NCBI GenBank assembly: GCA_039810585.1
Contig: JBDHXF010000009.1
Location: forward strand, 1 to 64,000
Origin: JBBATK01 sp039810585
Lineage (GTDB): Bacteria > Bacteroidota > Ignavibacteria > Kapaibacteriales > NICIL-2
Direction of reading: 5' to 3'
DNA: 64,000 bases
Numbering within the stretch: the stretch's first letter is position 1; each line of letters begins with the position of its first letter. The position numbers and the translations under genes were made by a program. Below the pieces are notes generated by a model that saw nothing but the letters and a program-made list of their open reading frames with translations, searched no databases and had not been told where the DNA came from. Shown piece by piece: positions 43,770 through 52,743 of the stretch.

Positions 43770-44958
43770 GCCCAAACACCTTCGGCATAGCTTCACAGAG
43801 CACTTCGTAATCGCCGCGTTCGTTGAACACCTGAGCTGCAATACGTAGCATGAGCTGAGTGCCTACCAGCATGACCGGTACTTCGATCCGAAACTCATCC
43901 CACAAGCGATCGTGCAAGGCTTCCGCTTCGTTAAAGGCGTCGTTGGATTGTATGGGAAGAAGAATGGTGGCAAGACTGGCTAGCATGTCGACCGGACAGG
44001 GTGTTTCTTGTGGAACAACACGAAGCATGAGGTCGCGGGCTTCAATGGCCAGTGAGTTGTTATAGGACCGAACAGCATCCGCACCTAGTGCTTCGAAAAA
44101 CTCCAAGCCGTCTACCGCGCAGAAGTAGGCGGACCAGTCCTTGGTTCCCCAATAGTCGAATTCTTCCAGAAAGCTCTTTTTGTATCCGTGTGACGGTACC
44201 ACGGGATGCGTCCACGACTGATGATCTCTGCGTGTCCACAGGAATGCTGAGCCTTTCGGAGCAAAGAGCCACTTGTGAAAATTGCCGCAATACCAGTCGG
44301 CATCGAGGGCACTCAAGTTGAGATCCAGCATACCCGGAGCATGCGCGCCGTCGATGAGAACGAGGATGCCACGCTCGTGACAATCGCGAATAATGTCGGC
44401 GACCGGAAAGACAAGCCCCGAGGGTGACGTAACATGATCCACCACCACCAGGCGAGTGCGCTCAGTCATGGACTCAAGAAGTCGCTCACGTACCAGCTCC
44501 GCCGATGAAAGTGGAAAGGGAACGTCTGCTTCTACCACGCGAGCTCCGGTGAGCGAGCAAATGTGCAGCATGGTCTGACGCACTGCATTGTACACGTGGG
44601 TTGTAGTAAGCAACTCATCGCCGGGCTTCAGCTTTGGGATCATAGAGTGAAGCACGCAACTGATTCCGGTACTGGCGTTTTCGACGAATACCAGATCCTG
44701 TGCATCGGCATGCATAAAGGTCGCCATGCGATTGGCAGCAGCACGAAGAGTCGGACTGAGTTTTCGCTTCACAAATTCAACTGGCTGCTCCTCAAACATT
44801 TCTTGCCATTGGCGTTGAGCATGGATAACCTTTTTGGGTGTGGCGCCAAAGGATCCATTGTTGAGGAAGGTGATATCGCGACGCAGGAAAAATTGATCGC
44901 GTATGGCAGAGCCAAAGCTTGGGGAAGATGCTGGTTGGAGAAACGGAGAGCCGGACAT
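43762..44958 (-). CDS. Class V aminotransferase-like PLP enzyme (isopenicillin-N-epimerase type)
   Basis: The 398-aa protein has the fold-type I PLP layout of class V aminotransferases. FLNNGSFGATPKKV is near the N-terminus, then ENASTGISCVLHS (phosphate binding), LIDGAHAPG with Asp203 and His206 (ring-binding), and the PLP lysine Lys229 in GNFHKWLFAPKG. The pattern is that of isopenicillin-N-epimerase or cysteine-desulphurase-like enzymes; the substrate is unknown. ATG 44958 is preferred. The upstream TTG 45012 would add a His-rich stretch (HVHHHHQSNH) that looks like untranslated leader. It overlaps the SpoU gene, so the two are coupled. Confidence 0.9.
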   Translation of the reverse strand: MSGSPFLQPASSPSFGSAIRDQFFLRRDITFLNNGSFGATPKKVIHAQRQWQEMFEEQPVEFVKRKLSPTLRAAANRMATFMHADAQDLVFVENASTGISCVLHSMIPKLKPGDELLTTTHVYNAVRQTMLHICSLTGARVVEADVPFPLSSAELVRERLLESMTERTRLVVVDHVTSPSGLVFPVADIIRDCHERGILVLIDGAHAPGMLDLNLSALDADWYCGNFHKWLFAPKGSAFLWTRRDHQSWTHPVVPSHGYKKSFLEEFDYWGTKDWSAYFCAVDGLEFFEALGADAVRSYNNSLAIEARDLMLRVVPQETPCPVDMLASLATILLPIQSNDAFNEAEALHDRLWDEFRIEVPVMLVGTQLMLRIAAQVFNERGDYEVLCEAMPKVFGHA

Positions 44959-45066
44959 TTGTGTATGATTCGATTGGTGATGGTGGTGAACATGCACGAC
45001 GATAATCGGCAATCATGGGAATGATATGCCAAAGTCTGCGTTACAAAGTGTCGTGTATTATTATGC

Positions 45067-48000
45067 TTAGGGTGTTTTCACAAAGCGCAGCATGAGATTG
45101 TCTCGCGCTGTACTCAAGCGCACAATATAGACTCCGGCTCGGAGCTGTGAGCAGTCCACCGGGACGTTGTGTGTCATAGGGCTCATCATGGAATTGTCCA
45201 CCTCGCGTATGAGCACTCCCTTCAGATCATACAGAGCAATGCGTACTGTTGAGGCAGACTGTAGGCTAAACTGAAGGTGCATGATCGACTGAACAGGCGA
45301 CGGACTAAGGGAGAATCCTGTCAGATCCGGATGACTATCCACAGAACTTGAACCTTCGGTCACAAAGTTGCGAGGAACCGAGTATTCCCCCTGACCATCT
45401 ACGTCGATGCTCGCGACGCGCCAATAGTAGCGTTTCGCGCTGAGAAGGTTCGTGAGGAACAAAGTTGTGTCACTCAGTACCGTATCGATTGTCGGAGTGG
45501 CAAAGCCGAAGACAGCAGACACTTGGAGGTGATAGGAGACTGCTCCGGATACCGGTGACCAAAACACACCCACATTGAGGGGCTGGTTGGTGGCTGCCAA
45601 ATCCGGGCTTACGAGTACAGGAGCCTCAATGGCGGTGCGGAAAGTCCACACGTCCGAATACGAGCTAATACCACCGGCACCATAGGCTCGCACGCGCCAG
45701 TAGTAGTTCTTGCGACCCTGAATCAGTCCATCGATCTGAGCTTGTGTTGTCTTCACCGGATTGAGCGCATTAGTGATCGAGTTGAAGCTCGAATCCTGCG
45801 CAACATCCAGGCTATACACCGCCGTATTGGCGCTTGCTTTCCAGCTCAACACCTGGGAGCTCAGGATGGCATGCTGACCATTGGTCGGGTTCAATAGGGT
45901 CGGCTTTTCGGGTGCAGGCGGAAGATCCTGCACGGTTCCGGCGTACATCCCGGCGCCATGAGTGGCCACAGCCATGAAGTTGTCAGATTCTCGGTAGTCC
46001 ATCATGGTGACCACGGCGTTGCCAATCGTTTGTGCGCCTTCTTGAACCCACACCGTATTGATGCCATTGAGTAACGCTGTGCAGAAGAGTCCAACGCTGG
46101 TGCCGACATACACCAGACACTTTCCGTGAACGAAGGTGAACGTTGCCCATCGGCAGGATGGACCATTCCCCACACCATTTACAGAACCTTCCAGATTGCC
46201 GCCTACAGTCGACCACGTGCTTCCTCCGTCACTGCTGAAGAATAAGCTCTGTACGTTGTAGTTCGAGAACACTACAAGAATGGAATCGGCATTATGAGGG
46301 TTGACGGCGATGCATTCGATATTGGCGGTGGTTCCTCGAGGGAAAGTCGAGCTGGTGATGTCAACCGGGTTTACGCTCGCCTGCATAGCATTATCCACGC
46401 GGTAAAGCGAGCCATCCTGAGTTCCGTAGTACAAACGCTCTGCGGGGACGGTCGATAACGACACGGCGCTGATGATTTTTGAAGTGCGCGGCACAGGCAG
46501 TGTATCAAATCCAAGAATATTATCCGGTTGCAACGTCCAGGTGTCTGCGGCTGAAACTGTAGCGTCCGAATACCGATACAGCGTGTGCTGGTAGGGCATG
46601 ATCAAGCGCTTGTTGTTGGTGGGATCTAGGCAGAATGGATTAACGAACAGAAAACTGTCGCGAGTGGTTCCTTTAGGGTCAATGCGTGAATAGTGAACCA
46701 CATTTCCATTCGTGTCGAGCTGAAAGCGACCGGTTGAACCTTGTTGACTGGACATATACACATTGCCGTCGTTCGCAATGGCGCAGTAGGAGCCGTCGCC
46801 TCGGCCGGGGTTGGTCCATTCTTTGGTCGCGTCAAGCGATTTTCCACAGGCTGTTCCATTGTCCTGCAGTCCGCCGAGCATCAAGTGACTCGTCGTGGCA
46901 TGGTCGATGGCACAGGTGTAGAACTGCGTTGTTTGATATCCGTTATTCAGCGAGGTCCACTGCACGGTACCGGCGCGAACGTTTTCCGTACGAAAAACTC
47001 CACCGTCGCAGCTGCAGATGGCGCGATCGGGATTGGAGGGGTAGAAAATGAGCTCGTGCTGATCCGGGTGATTGTTGGGGTACACTTCATAGAAGGGCAG
47101 CGTGGTTCCGGGGCCATATCCACCGCACCAGAACCACGTCGGCGTAGTGAATCCGTCGTCCGATCGATAGAGGTTTGTTCCTCCAACGTACACGACATCC
47201 GGATTTGTGGGATGCACACGTATATGGAGATCGTAGGATCCCTGGGATTGATAGTCGCCAAAAGTGCCTCCAAACTTGGGCAAGTTCTGACTGCGATCCT
47301 CCCAGCTCCCACCGCTTCCGCTTCCGTCACCACTGAGGTAATGATACTTATACAACGAGGTCCAGTCTTCTGTGCCTCGATAATCCACCTCGCGAAATCC
47401 TGTGCCTTTGGTGTTGGCAAGGAAATAGACCTGCGATTCGTCGGAGGGGGCGATACCGATGGCTATACGACCATACACGGTAGGCATGAAGGAGGGCGAG
47501 ATGTTTGTCCAGGTCGTACCGTTTGTCGAGCGATAGATGCCCTTTACAGTACTGGTACCGGTTGGAGAACTTTGCTGAGAGATGGTGGCATAAAGAACAC
47601 CGGTCGAGCTAATCGCCACTTCTGAAAAGTAGCCGTAGCCGTTTGCGAAACGACCCAAGACTTGTGTCCAGGTTTGGCCGCCATCCGTGCTGCGTTGCAC
47701 GCATCCCAAAGCCGTAGCTGCGTAGACCACATCGTTTGTGGTATTGGTAGGATCGACCACGATGCGCCAGATGAATTCGAAAGAGTTATCCCATGACTCC
47801 GGTGTGTTGTTGTAGGTAGAGCTTAACGAAGTCCAGCTCTCACCGTTGTCTGTGGACTTGTACATCCCGCTCCCATTAAGCGAGGCTGAGTTGCCCCACA
47901 GTTCGCCGGTTCCGGCATACCAAATTTTTTGTTTTCCGGGTCGTGGGTCCTGGCACAGGCAGGTTGCGCCGAGCACGGACGACGGGGCGGTGGTCCGTCG

Positions 48001-48390
48001 CCAATGAGCTCCTCCATCAGTGGATTTCCAAATACCGCCGGACACCTGTCCTGCTAACAGCGTGGACTCATTACTGCGGTCGATGGCGATGGCACGGGTA
48101 CGACCTCCAATGTTATAGGGGCCGGTTGGCTGCCAGTTGTTTTCCTGGATATGCTGTGCACCAAGGAGTGATTCACGAGTTGGAAGACCTTTGGCAAACT
48201 CCAGTTCCCGCGCTCGCATGTTGGGCGGAATTTGTCCGGTTGCCGGATCGCACAAGCGCACGCGTTCCCATTCGGCTCGGCCATGAATGTCTTCTGCCTC
48301 CCCATCACATTGCTCTGAGTGAGGACGGACGATGAACGCCGATCCAAGTATCAACAAGCTGGCAAGGAACTGAAAGAGAGGGCTGGACAT
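45067..48390 (-). CDS. Large secreted BNR/sortilin-like propeller protein with FN3-like domains and T9SS sorting domain
   Basis: The 1107-aa protein starts with a signal-like segment (FQFLASLLILGSAFIV). Residues about 80-800 contain many BNR-type repeats (GGIWKSTDGGAHW, GMYKSTDNGESW, CVQRSTDGGQTW, FFSSDGGSTW), which form sortilin/VPS10-like beta-propellers. Two fibronectin III-like domains follow (LSWKASANTAVYSLDVAQD, then GVFWSPVSGAVSYHLQVS). The end is a T9SS type A sorting domain (FSLSPSPVQSIMHLQF, YDLKGVLIRE, LRAGVYIVRLS). It is likely a cell-surface protein; the target is unknown. GGAG lies five bases before ATG 48390, which is preferred over 48441. Confidence 0.9.
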   Translation of the reverse strand: MSSPLFQFLASLLILGSAFIVRPHSEQCDGEAEDIHGRAEWERVRLCDPATGQIPPNMRARELEFAKGLPTRESLLGAQHIQENNWQPTGPYNIGGRTRAIAIDRSNESTLLAGQVSGGIWKSTDGGAHWRRTTAPSSVLGATCLCQDPRPGKQKIWYAGTGELWGNSASLNGSGMYKSTDNGESWTSLSSTYNNTPESWDNSFEFIWRIVVDPTNTTNDVVYAATALGCVQRSTDGGQTWTQVLGRFANGYGYFSEVAISSTGVLYATISQQSSPTGTSTVKGIYRSTNGTTWTNISPSFMPTVYGRIAIGIAPSDESQVYFLANTKGTGFREVDYRGTEDWTSLYKYHYLSGDGSGSGGSWEDRSQNLPKFGGTFGDYQSQGSYDLHIRVHPTNPDVVYVGGTNLYRSDDGFTTPTWFWCGGYGPGTTLPFYEVYPNNHPDQHELIFYPSNPDRAICSCDGGVFRTENVRAGTVQWTSLNNGYQTTQFYTCAIDHATTSHLMLGGLQDNGTACGKSLDATKEWTNPGRGDGSYCAIANDGNVYMSSQQGSTGRFQLDTNGNVVHYSRIDPKGTTRDSFLFVNPFCLDPTNNKRLIMPYQHTLYRYSDATVSAADTWTLQPDNILGFDTLPVPRTSKIISAVSLSTVPAERLYYGTQDGSLYRVDNAMQASVNPVDITSSTFPRGTTANIECIAVNPHNADSILVVFSNYNVQSLFFSSDGGSTWSTVGGNLEGSVNGVGNGPSCRWATFTFVHGKCLVYVGTSVGLFCTALLNGINTVWVQEGAQTIGNAVVTMMDYRESDNFMAVATHGAGMYAGTVQDLPPAPEKPTLLNPTNGQHAILSSQVLSWKASANTAVYSLDVAQDSSFNSITNALNPVKTTQAQIDGLIQGRKNYYWRVRAYGAGGISSYSDVWTFRTAIEAPVLVSPDLAATNQPLNVGVFWSPVSGAVSYHLQVSAVFGFATPTIDTVLSDTTLFLTNLLSAKRYYWRVASIDVDGQGEYSVPRNFVTEGSSSVDSHPDLTGFSLSPSPVQSIMHLQFSLQSASTVRIALYDLKGVLIREVDNSMMSPMTHNVPVDCSQLRAGVYIVRLSTARDNLMLRFVKTP

Positions 48391-48628
48391 GTGGTCTCCA
48401 CTATGGTATGTCCTACAAATTCGTGAGCTTATTGCTGCCACGCAAATCGGTCTCTCATTCCGTTTCAGATGAAGGTATATGATCCTGTGTCAGGTCGCGT
48501 AGGCTGAAGACCGCACATTTGTCATTCTTCACACAATCTGCAGACCATCCCTGCGTTTTATGCCTTTTGGAAAACGATGGTCAACGTCGTCTTCCATAGC
48601 ATGAATTAGTTCTTTACCACTCATGTAC

Positions 48629-48634
48629 AGGAGG
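48629..48634 (+). promoter_or_regulatory. Shine-Dalgarno sequence that points to a CTG start
   Basis: A perfect AGGAGG lies four bases before CTG 48639. It is the only ribosome-binding signal in front of the SDR reading frame and decides the start choice there. Confidence 0.65.
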
Positions 48635-48638
48635 TTTT

Positions 48639-49373
48639 CTGCATCTCTCCCACAACACCATACTTATCACAGGCGGAGCCAGCGGTATTGGATTTGGTCT
48701 CTCACAGCGCTTTTTACAACTGGGGAATCGGGTGATTGCCTGCGGACGCCGACAGGATGTTCTCGATCACGCTACCTCTGTTCTGCCCGGTCTTATCACT
48801 CATCGTTGCGACGTTGAGCAGGAAAACGAACGCACTGCACTGTACGAGTGGATCCGGGCGGAGTATCCGGAGACAAATGTGCTCATTAACAATGCCGGCA
48901 TACAGAACTGGATGTCGCCATTTGATGCTGACTTTCTTCAACGTGCTCAGCAAGAAATTCATATCAACATTGAAGCCATTGTGCATTTAACATCACTCTT
49001 TGCGCAGTCTGACAAACTCAACACCGTGATGAATGTCAGCTCCGGTTTGTCTTTTGTCCCTCTCACCAAGACCCCGGTCTATTCTGCAACAAAAGCTTTT
49101 GTGCATTCTTATACCCAAAGCTCACGTGTGCTCCTGGCGTCGCGCGGTGTCGAGGTAATTGAGATTATTCCACCGGCGCTAAATACCGACTTGGGCGGCA
49201 AGGGTTTGCATGATCATGCGCCGCCGGTGAGTGACTTCATCGATGCCATATTCGCGCAGCTTGCTGAAGGCAAGCAGGAACTCACCTTTGGCTTCTCCGA
49301 ATCTGTCGCCACGGGTGGACCCGAGCAATTGCGTGCGGCCTTTCAACGTTTGAATGGTCTCTCCCAGAACTGA
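48639..49373 (+). CDS. SDR family oxidoreductase (DltE-like) with probable CTG start
   Basis: From CTG 48639 the product has 244 aa and begins with a normal SDR N-terminus: HLSHNTILI, then TGGASGIG at residues 11-18. The first in-frame canonical start (GTG 48732, residue 32) would delete the cofactor loop, and no in-frame ATG or TTG lies before it. AGGAGG sits just upstream of the CTG. Catalytic Ser134/135, Tyr148 and Lys152 (VYSATKAF) and NNAG are present. The protein resembles DltE-like NAD(P)-dependent dehydrogenases; the substrate is unknown. A point mutation or base error that changed ATG to CTG is the alternative. Confidence 0.82.
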   Translation: MHLSHNTILITGGASGIGFGLSQRFLQLGNRVIACGRRQDVLDHATSVLPGLITHRCDVEQENERTALYEWIRAEYPETNVLINNAGIQNWMSPFDADFLQRAQQEIHINIEAIVHLTSLFAQSDKLNTVMNVSSGLSFVPLTKTPVYSATKAFVHSYTQSSRVLLASRGVEVIEIIPPALNTDLGGKGLHDHAPPVSDFIDAIFAQLAEGKQELTFGFSESVATGGPEQLRAAFQRLNGLSQN

Positions 49374-49459
49374 GTACTTCAATCAATTCAGCAGAGCCCG
49401 GTGCAACTCCTTCACCGTGAATCTCCAACAGTCCACTCAACCCTTATCACCACACATGT

Positions 49460-50428
49460 ATGAAAGCAGCAGTTGTCCATCAACTCGGAACCATCCCTTC
49501 TGTGGAGGAGTTTCAGGATGCACAGATTCAGAACGATTCTGAAGTGCTTGTGCGCGTCTTGGCTTCTTCACTTAAAAATTTGGACAAGCTTCGCGTTAGC
49601 GGAGCGCATTATAATTCCCATGCGCAGTTACCGGTTGTCGCCGGGATTGACGGAGTTGGGCAATTGGATGACGGTAGCGTGGTGTACGCGACGGGTCTCT
49701 CCGGCATGTTCGCCGAATACGCTCGCGTGCCGAAGGATCGCGTCTACCCTGTACCTGCGGGCATTACAGCTGCACAAGCTGCTGCTTTGCCGAACGCCGT
49801 TCTAGGAGCTGCCGCTGCGTTGAGGTATCGAACGTCGATGATTGCAGGAGCGGTTGTGCTAGTGAACGGCGCCACCGGATTTACAGGCCGATTGGCAGTG
49901 CGGGCTGCGAAGCTGTACGGGGCTTCACGAGTGCTTGTGACGGGCAGAAATGCAGAGGCGTTGGAAGATTTGCGCACCATTGGCGCGGATGTTCTGCTGC
50001 CGCTGACCCTGAGCGACGAGGAGTTTCAGACCATGCTCGCCGAAGAGCATCAAAAGAACCCCATCGATATTGTGTTGGATTATACCTGGGGTCATCCGGT
50101 GGAACTCCTCTTGAAAGTGCTGCAAGGTTCGAGCGATCATGCGCGCCGCGTTGAAGTGGTGACGATCGGTCAGATGGCAGGCACGCACATCTCCCTCGCA
50201 TCGGCAACGCTGCGAAGCACGGCAATTGACATTCGTGGCTCCGGTTACGGATCGCTATCGTCCGCACAGATTCACGAAACGCTGCGCATACTCTTTCCGC
50301 AGTTTTGCGAAGAAGTCAGCTCAGGTCGCCTGCCTCTCAAACTCATCGAAGCACCGCTGGATCGATTGCCGGAATTGTGGACGGCCCCGGTGCCTTCATC
50401 CGAACGTATTGTGTTTACGATGATGTAG
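49460..50428 (+). CDS. Zinc-independent MDR oxidoreductase (quinone reductase-like)
   Basis: The 322-aa protein belongs to the medium-chain dehydrogenase/reductase superfamily. The N-terminal GroES-like domain (MKAAVVHQLG, VLASSLKNLDKLRVSG, LPVVAGIDGVG) lacks the usual zinc-binding cysteines. The Rossmann part has VLVNGATGFTGRLAVRAAKLYGASRVL, typical of quinone oxidoreductase-like NADPH enzymes. The substrate is not identifiable. It follows the CTG-start SDR by 86 bp on the same strand, so cotranscription is possible. A 60-bp perfect palindrome lies just after its stop. Confidence 0.9.
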   Translation: MKAAVVHQLGTIPSVEEFQDAQIQNDSEVLVRVLASSLKNLDKLRVSGAHYNSHAQLPVVAGIDGVGQLDDGSVVYATGLSGMFAEYARVPKDRVYPVPAGITAAQAAALPNAVLGAAAALRYRTSMIAGAVVLVNGATGFTGRLAVRAAKLYGASRVLVTGRNAEALEDLRTIGADVLLPLTLSDEEFQTMLAEEHQKNPIDIVLDYTWGHPVELLLKVLQGSSDHARRVEVVTIGQMAGTHISLASATLRSTAIDIRGSGYGSLSSAQIHETLRILFPQFCEEVSSGRLPLKLIEAPLDRLPELWTAPVPSSERIVFTMM

Positions 50429-50439
50429 ACGGGAAACTA

Positions 50440-50499
50440 CGTCGGGAGACTTCTAATACGTACGCCGCATGCGGCGTACGTATTAGAAGTCTCCCGACG
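50440..50499. repeat. 60-bp perfect palindrome between convergent genes
   Basis: Bases 50440-50469 are exactly complementary to 50499-50470, giving two 30-bp arms with no spacer. The centre is GCCGCATGCGGC and the ends are CGTCGGGAGAC / GTCTCCCGACG. It lies 11 bp after one stop codon (50428) and 11 bp before the other (50511). It could be a bidirectional terminator or a cruciform-forming element. There is no T-run on either side. Confidence 0.9.
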
Positions 50500-50510
50500 A
50501 TCTCATTACA

Positions 50511-51623
50511 CTAGCTATGTGCGACCCGTACACCGCTCCACCACTCGCTGTTCAAGGGATTCCATAGGTCGACAATTTCTCCGATGCGGGGGTGCATCAA
50601 AGGCATGTTGGATTGGTTGGCGGCAGCGACGACCCGTTCAATCGGTTCGTACCAGGGATGGCGAGCCAGTACAAACTTTGCCCAGTGGACAGGGAAGAGA
50701 CGCTTCGCTCCCAAGTCTTGAGCTGCCTGCACCGTCTGTTCCGGCATCATGTGAATGTTGCGCCAGTGTGTGTTGTACTGTCCACTCTCGAGAATAACAA
50801 GATCAAAGGGACCAAGCTTTTCACCGATCGATTGAAAGTGATCTCCATAGCCGGAATCTCCGCCAAGCAGAATATTGGTCTCTCCCATGCGAAGGGCAAA
50901 GCCTGACCAGAGTGACTGCGCGCGTCGCAGTAAACGACCGGAAAAATGACGTCCGGGAACGCAGCTAAACTCCATGGTATCGAGCAGAGTGACTGATTCC
51001 CACCACTCGAGTTCAACCAGTTGATCCGGTCGGCAGCCCCAACGTTCCAAGTGTTCACCAACACCCAGACTGGTGAGTACTTTGTTGCTTCGTTGCACTA
51101 ACTCCTTCACGCTGTGATAATCCAGATGGTCCCAATGGTCGTGAGTGAGAACAAGAACATCGAGATCCGGGATATCGCCCGGACGCACGACCTCCGATCC
51201 GTTAAAGCTGCGGTTCATTCCCGGCAGTGGAGAGATCGATCCGCTGAAGACGGGGTCCACTAAGATGCGTTTGCCTTTGAGTTGGAGAAAGTAGGAGGAG
51301 TGACCGAACCAAACGATGAGGTCGCGATCACGTGGGAGAGAGTGCAAGTCGGGTCGTTCGGATGGTAATGGCTGCGTCGGACGTAAGTCGTAGGCTCGTT
51401 TTAAAAGCACGTTTCGAACCATAGACCACATGCTGACGCCTTCCGGCATAACCGCAGTCTTTTGGATATTGCGAAAGGCGCCGTCCTGATAGTATGGCGA
51501 ATCTTGAATACGTTGCAGACGTCGTCCCTTAGGCAACGAGCCAAACTGAGGGTGTTGTAAAAAGAGCCAGGTTGCAACGATCAGAATACACAGAGCGAGT
51601 AAAAACAGGAGCACAACGGTCAT
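50511..51623 (-). CDS. Membrane-anchored MBL-fold metallohydrolase (NAPE-PLD/UlaG-like)
   Basis: The 370-aa protein has an N-terminal TM anchor (residues 2-22). A metallo-beta-lactamase fold follows with the dinuclear motif THDHWDHLD (His161, His163, Asp165, His166). Later ligand positions lie in PGRHFSGR (His), GGDSGYGDH (Asp) and PVHWAKF (His). The WFGHSSYFLQLKGKRILVDP start of the fold is typical of NAPE-PLD-like and UlaG-like hydrolases. It is probably a periplasm-facing phosphodiesterase of unknown substrate. ATG 51623 is the start. It is convergent with the MDR gene across the palindrome. Confidence 0.92.
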   Translation of the reverse strand: MTVVLLFLLALCILIVATWLFLQHPQFGSLPKGRRLQRIQDSPYYQDGAFRNIQKTAVMPEGVSMWSMVRNVLLKRAYDLRPTQPLPSERPDLHSLPRDRDLIVWFGHSSYFLQLKGKRILVDPVFSGSISPLPGMNRSFNGSEVVRPGDIPDLDVLVLTHDHWDHLDYHSVKELVQRSNKVLTSLGVGEHLERWGCRPDQLVELEWWESVTLLDTMEFSCVPGRHFSGRLLRRAQSLWSGFALRMGETNILLGGDSGYGDHFQSIGEKLGPFDLVILESGQYNTHWRNIHMMPEQTVQAAQDLGAKRLFPVHWAKFVLARHPWYEPIERVVAAANQSNMPLMHPRIGEIVDLWNPLNSEWWSGVRVAHS

Positions 51624-51713
51624 AACAAATGGAATGGTTCAGGGAAGATGCGTCGAAGGACGTACACTCGTCTGCAGGATTGCACAGATGAGCTGCTTGA
51701 TTGACAATCGAAT

Positions 51714-51749
51714 TGTGACAACAACTGTGACAACAACTATGACAACAAT
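51714..51749. repeat. Three 12-bp tandem repeats
   Basis: TGTGACAACAAC occurs twice and a third unit TATGACAACAAT follows. The array lies 91 bp upstream of the MBL gene start and could affect its promoter through copy-number change. Confidence 0.75.
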
Positions 51750-51777
51750 AGGGGTAGAGCGCGAGTGTGGTAGGTGT

Positions 51778-52662
51778 TTATTTCTTCCACACCACGACAA
51801 TGTGTTCCGGTCGATGAAAAAGCAGGTTTGCAAAACGGTCTACAAAGCGCCACAGGGGATGTGGTAAGTATTGCAAGAAAACATAACACCGCAGACGATG
51901 TAGAGCCTTGTTGCCAAAGATTTCCCAACGACAGAGACGAGCAGCGTCGGGGACCAGCGAACGGAGTCGATGTTCGTCAAAGCTCTGAATATGCGCATGA
52001 AGCGGAGTTTTTTGATTGCAGTGAATGCAGAGCACGTACTGCAGAACTTCCTTGTACGGTGTGGAAATCACGAGTCGTCCTCCCGGTGCGAGCACACGGA
52101 GCAACTCTTTCACAAATGCAGCGGGATCCGGAAGGTGCTCGATGATTTCAGACGCAACGATGCAGGGAAGAGTTCCGTCGGCAAAGGGCAAATGCATGGC
52201 ATCGGCTACTAAAGCACAATGGTTTTCACTACCAAAGCGACGCAATGCTTCTCGTGGATTGTTCAGCGAAATATCCATTGAGCAGACGGTGGTTGCGGAG
52301 TGTTGAAAGCGAGAGGCAACCCACGCACGACCGCAGCCCACATCAAGAATTGAGGAACACGATGTGGGAAAGGCGCGCAGGATGACTTCTTGCAGACGTC
52401 GCTCGTCGTGCTCTGTTACAGCCGGCCGTTCCTCGAAGTAATCAAAGAGCTCGGCATCCACCGTGTAATGTTCGCGGTGCCGAGTTTCGCTCTCATCAAC
52501 AGGATTGAGCGCACTGAGAAGCACCGGAATACCGTCCACTACTTCATAGAGTACACCGCCGTCGGATGAGCGCAGCTCGCCCGAATTGACCATCAGTTTC
52601 TGATGAGTCACCGGATCGACCAGGTGTTGCTGTAGGAAAGGATGCAGTTGAACAGTGCTCAC
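51778..52662 (-). CDS. SAM-dependent methyltransferase with N-terminal Trm112-like segment
   Basis: The 294-aa protein begins with a Trm112-like domain without cysteines (LQQHLVDPVTHQKLMV, VLYEVVDGIPVLL). A class I methyltransferase domain follows: motif I ILDVGCGRAWVASRF, then CSMDIS, a VADAMHLPFADGTLPCIVASEIIEHLPDP block and LRVLAPGGRLVISTPYKE. The C-terminal 60 residues are hydrophobic and aromatic. The family includes methyltransferases of quinones, lipids and glycans; the substrate is unclear. The start is GTG 52662. The DinB gene ends 81 bp upstream. Confidence 0.88.
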   Translation of the reverse strand: MSTVQLHPFLQQHLVDPVTHQKLMVNSGELRSSDGGVLYEVVDGIPVLLSALNPVDESETRHREHYTVDAELFDYFEERPAVTEHDERRLQEVILRAFPTSCSSILDVGCGRAWVASRFQHSATTVCSMDISLNNPREALRRFGSENHCALVADAMHLPFADGTLPCIVASEIIEHLPDPAAFVKELLRVLAPGGRLVISTPYKEVLQYVLCIHCNQKTPLHAHIQSFDEHRLRSLVPDAARLCRWEIFGNKALHRLRCYVFLQYLPHPLWRFVDRFANLLFHRPEHIVVVWKK

Positions 52663-52743
52663 GAGACGGATGTTTGGTGCTGTATTGTGGAATGCCGGGA
52701 TTCGAATCGGTTAGGTATTGGAAGCAATTTACGACGACGCTCA

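Noticed and set aside
46741..47625. 294-codon plus-strand frame
   Set aside because: It is antisense to the BNR-propeller protein, whose repeats are unmistakable.
48732..49373. Short SDR starting at GTG 48732
   Set aside because: This start would remove the TGGASGIG cofactor loop, which is present upstream in frame.
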